Shown here piece after piece: positions 37,685-46,920 of a stretch of DNA of 64,000 bases. Position numbers and translations under genes: made by a program. The stretch is taken from the NCBI GenBank assembly GCA_943842425.1, contig CALTBR010000002.1, positions 372,001-436,000 of the forward strand. The letters run 5' to 3'. How positions within the stretch are numbered: position 1 is the stretch's first letter; every line of letters begins with the position of its first letter. Source of the DNA: UBA974 sp002292405 (lineage in GTDB: Bacteria > Bacteroidota > Bacteroidia > Flavobacteriales_D > Sanyastnellaceae). Below the pieces are notes generated by a model. It was not told the origin of the DNA and searched no databases. It was given only the letters and a program-made list of their open reading frames with translations.

Positions 37685-39160
37685 ATGCCTATTAAAGAGT
37701 CAAAGTTTTTTGGTGAAGGACTAACATACGACGATGTACTGCTTGTACCTGCTTACTCAGAAGTACTGCCTCGCGATGCGCAACTAAAAACTAAATTTAC
37801 AAGGAAAATAGAGCTGAAAGTACCCATTATTTCCGCGGCAATGGATACCGTAACTGAAAGCGCGATGGCTATAGCTATAGCAAGAGAAGGAGGAATAGGT
37901 GTAATTCATAAAAACATGAGTATCGATCAGCAGGCAGCTGAAGTTTTGAAGGTTAAGCGCTCTGAGAACGGTATGATTCAAGACCCCATAACACTCAACC
38001 GTGATGCAACTGTTCAAGATGCTATAAAAATAATGCGAGAGAGAGGAATTGGTGGAATTCCTATTGTAGATTCTTCAAATATTCTTCAAGGAATTGTCAC
38101 AAATCGAGATTTGAGATTTGAAAAAAGTTCTACCAAACCTATTTCAGAAGTAATGACAAGTGAGAATTTAGTTGTTACTTCTAACGGATCTAATTTTGAC
38201 AATGCCGCAGATATTCTTCGCGAGCATAAAATTGAAAAACTTCCAGTTGTTAATCATGACAACAAACTAATCGGATTAATTACATACCGAGATATTATCA
38301 AACTTAGTGAGTTCCCCAATTCTTGTAAGGATGAATTCGGAAGGTTACGTGTTGCCGCAGCAGTAGGTGTTACTTCAGACACTGTCGAGAGGGTTTCCGC
38401 TCTTGTTGAAGCTGATGTAGACGCTATAATAATCGATACAGCTCACGGCCACAGCAAAGGAGTAATCGACGTTGTCAGAGAGGTAAAGAAGAAATTCTCC
38501 AACCTAGAGATCGTTTGTGGGAACATTGCAACAGGAGCTGCAGCTCTTGCTTTAGTAGAGGCTGGAGTTGATGCTGTAAAAGTGGGTGTTGGGCCTGGAT
38601 CTATTTGCACAACAAGAATTATTGCAGGTGTAGGTGTCCCGCAACTTTCTGCTATTATGAATGTTTCAGTTGCATTAGAAGGTACTGGAGTTCCTATAAT
38701 TGCTGATGGTGGTGTACGATATACTGGTGATATCGTCAAAGCTTTAGCAGGTGGTGGAGACAGCGTAATGGTTGGATCAATGCTTGCTGGTACCGGCGAA
38801 AGCCCTGGTGCTACTTTTATGTATGAAGGACGTAGGTTCAAAGGATACAGAGGCATGGGGTCCATTGAAGCTATGGAAAAAGGATCGAAAGATAGATATT
38901 TCCAAGATGCTGAAGATGATGTGAGAAAGCTTGTGCCAGAAGGGATTAGCGGTAGAGTTCCATATAAAGGATCTGTTCAGGATGTGATGTACCAAATTGT
39001 TGGCGGATTGAGAGCTGGGATGGGGTATTGTGGCTCGAAGGATGTGCCTACTTTAAAGTCCGACGCTCAATTCATGCGTATAACAAGCGCAAGTATGAAG
39101 GAAAGTCACCCTCATGATGTTATGATTTCAAGAGAGGCTCCTAATTATAGTATTAGATAA
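37685..39160 (+). CDS. guaB: IMP dehydrogenase
   Basis: Oxidises IMP to XMP, the committed step to GMP. 491 aa: TIM barrel interrupted by a CBS-domain pair at about 95-215 (VQDAIKIMRERGIGGIPIVD and ADILREHKIEKLPVVN). The catalytic loop GPGSICTTRIIAGVGVPQ carries the active-site cysteine, and the flap includes YRGMGSIEAM. In many bacteria GuaB is inhibited by ppGpp, and a relA/spoT gene lies 9 kb downstream. Confidence 0.97.
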   Translation: MPIKESKFFGEGLTYDDVLLVPAYSEVLPRDAQLKTKFTRKIELKVPIISAAMDTVTESAMAIAIAREGGIGVIHKNMSIDQQAAEVLKVKRSENGMIQDPITLNRDATVQDAIKIMRERGIGGIPIVDSSNILQGIVTNRDLRFEKSSTKPISEVMTSENLVVTSNGSNFDNAADILREHKIEKLPVVNHDNKLIGLITYRDIIKLSEFPNSCKDEFGRLRVAAAVGVTSDTVERVSALVEADVDAIIIDTAHGHSKGVIDVVREVKKKFSNLEIVCGNIATGAAALALVEAGVDAVKVGVGPGSICTTRIIAGVGVPQLSAIMNVSVALEGTGVPIIADGGVRYTGDIVKALAGGGDSVMVGSMLAGTGESPGATFMYEGRRFKGYRGMGSIEAMEKGSKDRYFQDAEDDVRKLVPEGISGRVPYKGSVQDVMYQIVGGLRAGMGYCGSKDVPTLKSDAQFMRITSASMKESHPHDVMISREAPNYSIR

Positions 39161-39167
39161 AAAAGAC

Positions 39168-41189
39168 ATGATGAATAAAATTATTACCCTTTGCGGGGTA
39201 GCGTTTTTAGGCTTAAATATTAGTATTTCAGCCCAAACTAAAGAAGAAAACACTTCGGACGATTCAGTTATCCTCACTGTAGGAGCAGAGGTTGTGAGCC
39301 TTGGCGACTTTAAATACATTTACAGTAAAAACAACCGAGATAGCATCATAACTTCTAAGGCATTAGATGAATACATGGAGCTTTTTATCAAGTTTAAGCT
39401 CAAGGTAATGGAGGCTGAAGCTCTCGGAATGGACACCATAGCTGAGTTTACAAAAGAGTTAGCTGGTTACCGTAAACAACTAACAAGACCATATCTGGTA
39501 GACATGGAACTTCTAGATGAATTGGTCCTTGAAGCTCATAATAGAAAACAAGAGGAAATTCATGCTCGACACATCCTTGTCAGTGTCAATCCCGAGGCAT
39601 CCCCTTCAGACACACTGCGTGCTTGGAATAGAATCTCAAAGCTAAGAAATAGAGTAAATGCAGGTGAAGACTTTACAACCGTAGCGAAAAGTAAGGGAGG
39701 TAGTGATGATCCATCTGTAGTTGATAATGGTGGTGACTTAGGTTGGTTTACTGCATTCCAAATGGTTTATGCATTTGAGGACGCCGCTTACAACACTTCT
39801 GTGGGGGAACTTAGTGAGATCGTACGCACAAGGTTTGGCTACCATTTCCTAGAAGTTGATGGTAGAAGAGCCGCACGGGGCGAGATTCAAGTTGCTCATA
39901 TTATGGTGAGGGTAGATGATGCATCTAAAAAAACCATGGTGCAAAGCGCGAAATCTACGATTGACGCAGTCGCTTCATTTCTTAAGAATGGGGAGACATT
40001 CGAGTCGCTGGCTCTGAAGTATAGTGATGACCCTACTACGGCGAGTAAGGGAGGTGTTCTACCTTGGTTCGGAACAGGTAAAATGGTTGAAGAGTTTGAA
40101 AACGCTTCTTTTAACCTTGAAAATAATGGCGACGTAAGTGAGCCTTTTCTATCGAATTACGGTTGGCACATAGTGAAGAGAATAGGATTTAAACCACTTG
40201 AGACATTTGATGATGTTGAGCGCCAACTTAGAAAAAAAGTGAGTCGAGATTCAAGAGCTGATATTACGCGTTCATCATTCTTAAATAAACTTAAAAAGGA
40301 ATACGACTTCAAATTAGACAAAAAACGTGTCTCACATTTAGCATCTATTGTAACAGGGATTGACAGCGTATTCTATAAAGGTCATCCTATTGAAAACGTT
40401 AAAAAATCTGAACTTAATCGAGTTTTATTTTCAATTCAAGAAAACGTAACCACAGTATCTGATTTTATTCTTTACACAAACACACAAAAGCCACAAGGAC
40501 TTATGCGCTCTGCCCGAGCCATACTAGACGGAATGATTGATTCAATGATAGAAGAGGAATTACTTGCTTTTGAAGATTCAAGGTTGGAAGAGAAACACAA
40601 CGAATTCAGAATGTTAATTGAGGAGTATCACGATGGTATTCTTTTGTTTGAATTAACCGATGAAATGGTTTGGTCTAAAGCTGTTAAAGACACAACTGGA
40701 TTAGAGAAATACCACGAAGTGAATAACGGCCTATTTATGTGGCAAGAACGCTTAGAATTAGCTATTTACACCTGTGAAGATGAGGGGGTTGCTAAAACTG
40801 TGAAGAAAGCTGTAAAGAAAGGGAATGATATTGTGGCATTAAGGCGTGAACTAATCGCTGAAAGGCCTTTGGCTCTCAAAATGGAAGACGGACTATTTTC
40901 TATGGGAGATAACAACTGGGCTGACTCTGTATTTACTGCAATTTCAAATAAAACTTTAAGTCTTGATTCTAAATCTCCAAGATTTATGACTTTAAAAATT
41001 GGTGATAACGGGGTCATATTAATTGATGTTATAGCCGTAATTAAGCCTATGCATAAAACACTTGATGAGGCCCGTGGTCAAGTAATAGCAAGTTATCAAG
41101 ATTTCTTAGAGAATGAGTGGATCGATCGCTTAAGAATGAAATATCCCGTTTCTATTAAGAAGGATGTCTTATACGAGTTAATCGATTAA
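39168..41189 (+). CDS. Periplasmic peptidyl-prolyl isomerase with two parvulin domains
   Basis: 673 aa. Signal peptide MMNKIITLCGVAFLGLNISI, cut near SAQ (Met2 is an equally good start). A helical chaperone-like region (about 30-120) is followed by two parvulin domains: HARHILVSVNPEASPSDTLR to FGYHFLEVDGRR (about 130-240) and VAHIMVRVDDASKK to YGWHIVKRIGFK (about 245-345). A long C-terminal helical part follows. Likely a SurA/PpiD-like folding factor for outer-membrane proteins. First of three adjacent folding genes, spaced 1 and 24 bp apart. Confidence 0.87.
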   Translation: MMNKIITLCGVAFLGLNISISAQTKEENTSDDSVILTVGAEVVSLGDFKYIYSKNNRDSIITSKALDEYMELFIKFKLKVMEAEALGMDTIAEFTKELAGYRKQLTRPYLVDMELLDELVLEAHNRKQEEIHARHILVSVNPEASPSDTLRAWNRISKLRNRVNAGEDFTTVAKSKGGSDDPSVVDNGGDLGWFTAFQMVYAFEDAAYNTSVGELSEIVRTRFGYHFLEVDGRRAARGEIQVAHIMVRVDDASKKTMVQSAKSTIDAVASFLKNGETFESLALKYSDDPTTASKGGVLPWFGTGKMVEEFENASFNLENNGDVSEPFLSNYGWHIVKRIGFKPLETFDDVERQLRKKVSRDSRADITRSSFLNKLKKEYDFKLDKKRVSHLASIVTGIDSVFYKGHPIENVKKSELNRVLFSIQENVTTVSDFILYTNTQKPQGLMRSARAILDGMIDSMIEEELLAFEDSRLEEKHNEFRMLIEEYHDGILLFELTDEMVWSKAVKDTTGLEKYHEVNNGLFMWQERLELAIYTCEDEGVAKTVKKAVKKGNDIVALRRELIAERPLALKMEDGLFSMGDNNWADSVFTAISNKTLSLDSKSPRFMTLKIGDNGVILIDVIAVIKPMHKTLDEARGQVIASYQDFLENEWIDRLRMKYPVSIKKDVLYELID

Positions 41190-41190
41190 C

Positions 41191-42057
41191 ATGCTGAAAA
41201 GTGAGAGTATTATTGTATTAATTGCACTAGTCTCTCTTCATGCTTGTGTTCTTTTTAGTGATGATACAATCGAGAATAAAGTTGTTGTTTCTGCTTTCGG
41301 AAAAAACCTACTATTAGATAGTCTTTGCTCCAGAATCCCTGACGAATTGTCGTTTGAGGACAGCACACTTCTAAGCGAACGTATTATTGAAGGGTGGGTT
41401 AGAGAGAATGTATTACTTGCTCAAGCGGAGAAGAATATCAACGAATTTTCCTCAGCTTTTGAATCTTCAATCAAGTCTTATAGAAATGCCTTACTTGTAA
41501 CTCAATTCGAAAGGGAATTTATCGCATCTAGAGTAGATACTAAGGTTCAAGATGAAGAAATTGAGAAGTTTCACTCTGATTACCCTGAACTTTTTCAACT
41601 TAAGGAGCATGTTTTAAGAGCTGTGTTTTTTGAAATAAATACGGAAGAGGATATGTTGGACTCGGCCAGAATTTGGCTGACAACAGCTGACTCAAGTAGC
41701 GTGCCTAAATTAGAACAATGGTCTATAGAGCGCGGAGCTCACTTCGCCTTAGATGTAGATTATTGGTGGTTATTAAGCGATTTATTACAAACCGTTCCCA
41801 TGCAAGTTTACCGCATTGAAGACCAGTTGCGAGACAGAAGATTAATTGAATTTACCGATGGCGATTCTAGATATTTATTGCGCATTCTAGAGCATCGATT
41901 AAAGGACCTCCCCTCCCCTATTTCAATTGCACGAAAAAGAATTGTCGATTTAATCATTCAGGAAAGAAGGCGTTGTATTTTAGAAAACTTAAGGGATGAT
42001 CTGGTAAGTGATGCTTGGGCAAATGGAGAAATTATTCGAGATAGTATCCTTAATTAA
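41191..42057 (+). CDS. Lipoprotein with SurA-like chaperone region, no PPIase core
   Basis: 288 aa. Lipoprotein signal with lipobox LHAC (Cys19). The N-terminal half resembles the chaperone part of SurA-type proteins (LLSERIIEGWVRENVLLAQA). I see no parvulin signature (no GGxLGWF or FGYHF motif), so it is probably chaperone-only. Starts one base after the stop of the upstream PPIase gene and precedes another SurA-like gene, so it probably works with both in outer-membrane protein biogenesis. Annotation rests on context and weak similarity. Confidence 0.7.
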   Translation: MLKSESIIVLIALVSLHACVLFSDDTIENKVVVSAFGKNLLLDSLCSRIPDELSFEDSTLLSERIIEGWVRENVLLAQAEKNINEFSSAFESSIKSYRNALLVTQFEREFIASRVDTKVQDEEIEKFHSDYPELFQLKEHVLRAVFFEINTEEDMLDSARIWLTTADSSSVPKLEQWSIERGAHFALDVDYWWLLSDLLQTVPMQVYRIEDQLRDRRLIEFTDGDSRYLLRILEHRLKDLPSPISIARKRIVDLIIQERRRCILENLRDDLVSDAWANGEIIRDSILN

Positions 42058-42081
42058 TCTTAGCAGTTTACCTTAGCAGTC

Positions 42082-43452
42082 ATGCTACGAATCACACTTT
42101 TATTTGCTTTTTTTCTAACATCTTCAGTTGTGACTTTTGCTCAACCTGGAAATTCGACAAACTTGAGTGAGAAGTATCAATTAATAGATGGGATTATTGC
42201 TGTTGTGGGTGATGAAATTATCCTCAATAGCTCAATTGAAGATCGAGCACTGCAAGAGAGGCTTCAAGGAAAAAAGTCAGGTCAAAATGATCGTTGTAAG
42301 TTTATAGAAGAGCTCCTTTTTGAAAAACTTTTACTTCACAATGCAAAAATTGACAGTTTAGAGGTAACAGACGGTCAAATCATGGATGAAATTGACCGCC
42401 GACTTGCATATTACGTTCAGATGCTTGGCTCGGTAGAGGCGTTTGAAGCTGAATATGGGAAAACGGTCTCTGAGTGGAAGGCGGATTTCACTGAGCCGAT
42501 TAAGGATCAGCTTTTAGCCCAAAGCATGCAGCAGTCAATCTCCCAAGAAATTCGTGCCACCCCAGCAGAAGTTATGGAGTATTTTGAAAACACCCCTTTA
42601 GATTCACTGCCTCTTATTCCTGAAGAAATCAGTTACAGTGAAATCGTACTTCAACCTGAAATTTCTGAAGTTCAAAAACAAGCGGTCAGAACAACACTGG
42701 ATTCAATAAGAAACTTAGTGGCTTCTGGTAAGCTTTCTATGACTTTAGCTGCAACAAGATATTCTGAAGATCCAGGGTCTAAATACAAGGGTGGATGTTA
42801 TGAGAACATTCGACGTGGAGCTTTCGTCGCAGAATTTGAGGCTGCTGTATTCGACACACCTCTCAATGGATATTCTAATGTTTTCGAAACCGATTTTGGA
42901 TATCATTTCTTGAGAGTTACAGATACAAGAGGTGAATTGTTTAGCGCATGTCATGTACTTATGAAACCTAAAGTAGATCTCTTCGCCTTGGAAAATTTAA
43001 AGTCTACAATAGACTCGCTACACGTAGCACTTGAAACTGGGGGTATCTCCTTCGACACTGCTGTTTTATCGAATTCGACAAGAACTGAATCAAAAAATTC
43101 AAAAGGCCAAGTAGTCAACTCTCGAGATGGGGGTATTATGTTTGGCGTCGACGAGTTAGACCCAAATATTTACTTCCTTTTAGAACCTTTAGTAGAAGGG
43201 GAAGTGAGCATACCCGTACAATTACTTGATGAAGATGACAATGGGTACTGGACCATCCTCAAGCTAGATGGAAGAAGAGTAGCCCACAGAGCAAACCCTA
43301 AAGATGACTACGCACTTTTTCAATCTCAAGTAGAAAACAATATGAGATCTAAAGAGATGAATGATTGGATACAACAACATATTTCGGATACTTACATTCG
43401 AATCATCCCCTCATACGAAGGTTGCCTCTATAATATGGATTGGGTAAAGTAG
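42082..43452 (+). CDS. surA: SurA-like peptidyl-prolyl isomerase/chaperone
   Basis: 456 aa with signal peptide MLRITLLFAFFLTSSVVTFA. SurA N-domain signature IDGIIAVVGDEIILNSSIED at about 36-55, helices to about 170, then a parvulin domain (EEISYSEIVLQPEISEVQKQ, YKGGCYENIRRGAFVAEFEA, FGYHFLRVTDTRG). The C-terminal remainder (SACHVLMKPKVDLFALENLK, DDNGYWTILKLDGRRVAH) looks like a second, diverged parvulin unit. Periplasmic folding of outer-membrane proteins is inferred from the family. Confidence 0.9.
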   Translation: MLRITLLFAFFLTSSVVTFAQPGNSTNLSEKYQLIDGIIAVVGDEIILNSSIEDRALQERLQGKKSGQNDRCKFIEELLFEKLLLHNAKIDSLEVTDGQIMDEIDRRLAYYVQMLGSVEAFEAEYGKTVSEWKADFTEPIKDQLLAQSMQQSISQEIRATPAEVMEYFENTPLDSLPLIPEEISYSEIVLQPEISEVQKQAVRTTLDSIRNLVASGKLSMTLAATRYSEDPGSKYKGGCYENIRRGAFVAEFEAAVFDTPLNGYSNVFETDFGYHFLRVTDTRGELFSACHVLMKPKVDLFALENLKSTIDSLHVALETGGISFDTAVLSNSTRTESKNSKGQVVNSRDGGIMFGVDELDPNIYFLLEPLVEGEVSIPVQLLDEDDNGYWTILKLDGRRVAHRANPKDDYALFQSQVENNMRSKEMNDWIQQHISDTYIRIIPSYEGCLYNMDWVK

Positions 43453-43464
43453 GTTTTAAATATT

Positions 43465-44436
43465 ATGTCTGAATTAAATAACATGAACGATAAAGAAGCT
43501 CTAGATAATCTTAGGGAAAAGCACACGAAACTAATTCATGAGGTTTCAAAGGTTATTATAGGCCAAAATCAAGTGATTCGCGAGGTCACAATGGCAGTGC
43601 TCGCTGGTGGACATTGCCTGCTTGTTGGAGTTCCTGGGCTTGCAAAAACTCTACTTGTAAATACTGTATCACAAGCTTTAGGACTTTCTTTTAACAGAAT
43701 ACAATTCACTCCAGACCTTATGCCATCTGACATTACAGGTTCTGAAATCTTGAATGATGCAAGGAAGTTTGAGTTCATTAAGGGTCCATTATTCGCGAAC
43801 ATCGTTTTAGCTGATGAGATTAACCGAACTCCTCCTAAAACTCAAGCGGCACTACTTGAAGCTATGCAGGAAAAATCCGTTACAGTAAATGGAAAGAGTT
43901 CTGAATTACCTTCTCCTTTTTTCGTTTTAGCTACTCAGAACCCAATAGAACAAGAGGGGACCTATCCCCTTCCTGAAGCTCAATTAGATAGATTTATGTT
44001 CAACACTTGGGTTGATTACCCGACATTTGAAGAAGAGTTAAATGTAGTAAAACAAACTACAGGAAATGTTAGTGAAACTATTTCGCCTATCATGTCTGGT
44101 GAAGAGATCTTAAGCTATCAAAAACTCATACGCAGCATGCCCGTTGCTGAAAACGTTTTAAACTACGCTGTAAATCTTGCATGTAAAACACGACCTGGAA
44201 GAGATAAAGCTACAAAAGACGTGAACAAATATCTGAGTTGGGGAGCTGGTCCACGTGCCTCTCAATTTCTAATTGTCGGAGCTAAAGTTCATGCTGCTCT
44301 AGAAGGTAAATACAGTCCAGACATTGAAGATGTCAAAGCTGTTGCCTTGCCTATATTAAGACATAGAATAGTTACCAATTATAAGGCCGAGGCAGATGGA
44401 ATTACGGTTAGTCAACTGATATCAGATTTGACATAA
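43465..44436 (+). CDS. MoxR-type AAA+ ATPase
   Basis: 323 aa. Walker A in GVPGLAKTLLV at about 52-62, Walker B ADEINRTPPKTQAALLEAMQ, sensor region LATQNPIEQEGTYPLPEAQL, arginine-finger region LDRFMF. MoxR ATPases act as chaperones that help assemble or activate partner proteins, usually with a VWA-domain protein and a DUF58 protein encoded next door. Here neither follows; the next gene is wecB, so the partners must be elsewhere. Confidence 0.93.
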   Translation: MSELNNMNDKEALDNLREKHTKLIHEVSKVIIGQNQVIREVTMAVLAGGHCLLVGVPGLAKTLLVNTVSQALGLSFNRIQFTPDLMPSDITGSEILNDARKFEFIKGPLFANIVLADEINRTPPKTQAALLEAMQEKSVTVNGKSSELPSPFFVLATQNPIEQEGTYPLPEAQLDRFMFNTWVDYPTFEEELNVVKQTTGNVSETISPIMSGEEILSYQKLIRSMPVAENVLNYAVNLACKTRPGRDKATKDVNKYLSWGAGPRASQFLIVGAKVHAALEGKYSPDIEDVKAVALPILRHRIVTNYKAEADGITVSQLISDLT

Positions 44437-44443
44437 CAGGTTC

Positions 44444-45526
44444 ATGAAGCTGTTAATCATAATAGGAACGCGACCTAATTTTATAAAAGTTACTCGTTTT
44501 AAAGAAGTGGCAAATACGATTGACGATTTCAACGTTGAAATCGTTCATACTGGCCAACATTACGACAGTAAAATGTCTGGTGTATTCTTCGATCAATTTA
44601 AACTCAAACCGGATTATTTTCTTTCTCTTAGAGGTGAAGATGCAGCAAGCCATTTTGGGAATATGATTGTCGATTTAGGACAGTTAATTTCGGAACTTAA
44701 GCCCGATATAGTGTTAGTTCCAGGTGATGTGAATTCTTCTTTAGCTGGTGCTTTAGCAGCACATCGATGTGGTGTTTCAATCGCCCATCTTGAGTCTGGG
44801 CTTCGCAGTAGAGATAGAGAGATGCCTGAAGAAGTAAATAGAATTCTTATAGACCAAATCTCAGATTTTCACTTTGTAACCGAGATTTCTGGAATGAATA
44901 ATCTATTCGAGGAAGGATTGATTTCTTCTACAGATGACCCTAAAATTTTGGTGGGTAACACCATGATAGACACCTTAGTTAAACACAGCTCGGAGATAGA
45001 GTTAAGTAGCATTTTATCCGATTTAGAAATTAGCGGTAAAGAATACTGCTTATGTACGATGCATAGGCCATCAAATGTAGATAATATTGAGGGCGTAAAT
45101 TTTATTTTAAGCATGCTTGAAGAGCTTGTGAAAAAATGTATTGTTGTTTTCCCTATTCATCCAAGATCGCGTTTAAATATTGAGTCGATTGGACTTTGGG
45201 ATAAACTAACAGAAATAGAGGGGGTAGTGATTACTGAACCTTTAGGATACTTTGATTTTCAAAAACTCATTAAAAACTCAGAGTACGTAATCACCGATTC
45301 AGGAGGCATTCAGGAAGAAACAACTTTTTGTAATATCCCGTGTATTACAATACGTGAAAACACTGAAAGACCTATCACAATAGACAAAGGCACCAATCAC
45401 TTAGTAGGACGTAATCTACCTGCAATCTTACATGCTTTAGAAAACCCCAAGACTTGTGAGGCACCAAAGTTATGGGATGGATATACTACTGAGAGGGTTG
45501 TGTCGACTTTACTCCAGAGAGGTTAA
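44444..45526 (+). CDS. wecB: UDP-N-acetylglucosamine 2-epimerase (non-hydrolysing)
   Basis: 360 aa. Interconverts UDP-GlcNAc and UDP-ManNAc for surface polysaccharide. Family motifs: IIGTRPNFIKVTRF at the N-terminus, HTGQHYDSKMSGVFFDQF, HLESGLRSRDREMPEEVNR, and the C-terminal ITDSGGIQEETTFCNIPCIT. It starts 7 bp after the MoxR gene. No other capsule or O-antigen genes are nearby. Confidence 0.95.
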   Translation: MKLLIIIGTRPNFIKVTRFKEVANTIDDFNVEIVHTGQHYDSKMSGVFFDQFKLKPDYFLSLRGEDAASHFGNMIVDLGQLISELKPDIVLVPGDVNSSLAGALAAHRCGVSIAHLESGLRSRDREMPEEVNRILIDQISDFHFVTEISGMNNLFEEGLISSTDDPKILVGNTMIDTLVKHSSEIELSSILSDLEISGKEYCLCTMHRPSNVDNIEGVNFILSMLEELVKKCIVVFPIHPRSRLNIESIGLWDKLTEIEGVVITEPLGYFDFQKLIKNSEYVITDSGGIQEETTFCNIPCITIRENTERPITIDKGTNHLVGRNLPAILHALENPKTCEAPKLWDGYTTERVVSTLLQRG

Positions 45527-45562
45527 ATCGACTGTTGAAGTAGAATGGGCGAAAGAAGCGAG

Positions 45563-46846
45563 TTAGCTTGCTGGAAGTAATTTTCCCGAAACTTCACCGA
45601 AACCGATTGAGATTCCAGTGGTGGATTTTTTTGATCCTCGCATAGTTACTGTATCGCCATCATTGATGAATCTTCTCTCGGTGCCGTCAGGCATAGCAAC
45701 TGGCTTAGTGCCCTTCCAAGAAATTTCAAGCATAGATCCGAAAGATCCTTCTTTAGGGCCAGAAATAGTGCCTGACGCAATCATATCTCCTCCGCGAATA
45801 TTACATCCGTTGACTGTATGATGAGCTAATTGTTGACGCATATTCCAATACATGTGCTTGAAATTTGATCGGCACACTATTTTCGAATCTCCTTTAGGAG
45901 TTAAAATTTCCACTTCAAGATCGATGTCATAATGAGAGTGCCCGGAATACTCTAGGTAGGGAAGAACTTTAGGATCCTGAATCGGGCCAGAGACGCGATA
46001 TGGTTCTAGGGCGTCAAGGGTAACTATCCAAGGTGAAATGCTAGAAGCGAAATTTTTACCTAGGAAGGGGCCGAGCGGGATATACTCCCACTTTTGGATA
46101 TCGCGGGCTGACCAGTCATTGAAAAGTACTAGACCGAAGATGTAATCGTCTGCCTCTTCCGTTGAAATCGGTTGGCCGAGAGATTTTCCAGGGTGTGTAA
46201 TAAACGCCATCTCGAGTTCAAAATCCAGTAGGCGGGATGGACCATAAACTGGGGGCTCGTTCTCTGAAGGCTTGAGCTGACCATGGGGTCTTGTAATAGG
46301 AGTGTCACTAACGACAATCGAAGAGGCGCGACCATGATAAGCAACCGGCATGTGCTTCCAGTTAGGTAGAAGTGCATTATCTGGGTCACGGAACATCTTA
46401 CCTACGTTACGTGCGTGATCTTCTGAGGAGTAGCAATCTGTGTAGTCACCAACATTTACGGGTAGATGCATTGTTACTGTGGAGAGGTCTATGATGCAAG
46501 CTGCATGAGAATCTGTGGCGACTCGCAACTCCGATGAGTCAGCATTAAGAAGCGTACTGATTCGAGCACGTAGTAATCGAGTGGCCGCTTTCCCATGATT
46601 AATAATAGGATTTAGAGTTGATGCAGAATAATCTGACTCCGTGAAAGGAAGTTCCTTTGAAGTGCGGAGAAATCCCGCAGCAAAGAGTGCTGATAGATTG
46701 AGAACTTGATCTCCTATCGCAACTCCTACTCTAGCAGAAAGTGAGGCTGTAGAGAAAATTCCGAAGGGAAGATTTTGGATAGGGAAATCAGAATTTGCAG
46801 GAATTTCTAGCCAAGATCTAAGAGATGGGTTGTTTGCTTCAATCAT
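45563..46846 (-). CDS. fahA: Fumarylacetoacetase
   Basis: Last step of tyrosine/phenylalanine catabolism: fumarylacetoacetate to fumarate and acetoacetate. 427 aa, full eukaryote-like length. N-terminal SH3-like part with FGIFSTASLSARVGVAIGD, catalytic part with the metal and active-site region DFELEMAFITHPGKSLGQPI, VLFNDWSARDIQKWEYIPLG PFLGKN region, and NIRGGDMIASGTISGP near the end. Convergent with wecB. No other homogentisate-pathway gene is in the window. Confidence 0.95.
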   Translation of the reverse strand: MIEANNPSLRSWLEIPANSDFPIQNLPFGIFSTASLSARVGVAIGDQVLNLSALFAAGFLRTSKELPFTESDYSASTLNPIINHGKAATRLLRARISTLLNADSSELRVATDSHAACIIDLSTVTMHLPVNVGDYTDCYSSEDHARNVGKMFRDPDNALLPNWKHMPVAYHGRASSIVVSDTPITRPHGQLKPSENEPPVYGPSRLLDFELEMAFITHPGKSLGQPISTEEADDYIFGLVLFNDWSARDIQKWEYIPLGPFLGKNFASSISPWIVTLDALEPYRVSGPIQDPKVLPYLEYSGHSHYDIDLEVEILTPKGDSKIVCRSNFKHMYWNMRQQLAHHTVNGCNIRGGDMIASGTISGPKEGSFGSMLEISWKGTKPVAMPDGTERRFINDGDTVTMRGSKKSTTGISIGFGEVSGKLLPAS

Positions 46847-46894
46847 AGTGCGAAATTACCTCAAGAAAGGCTGATAAACGAAGGAAGGATTCAG

Positions 46895-46902
46895 TAGATT
46901 TG
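46895..46902 (+). promoter_or_regulatory. Candidate -7 element (TAGATTTG) before relA/spoT
   Basis: Exact TAnnTTTG match 18 bp before the ATG at 46921, in the divergent gap with fahA. No convincing TTG at -33. Partial evidence only. Confidence 0.3.
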
Positions 46903-46920
46903 GGTTAAGTAAAAAGCACA

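Noticed and set aside
45527..45562. Possible terminator between wecB and fahA
   Set aside because: No stable hairpin followed by a T-run could be found.
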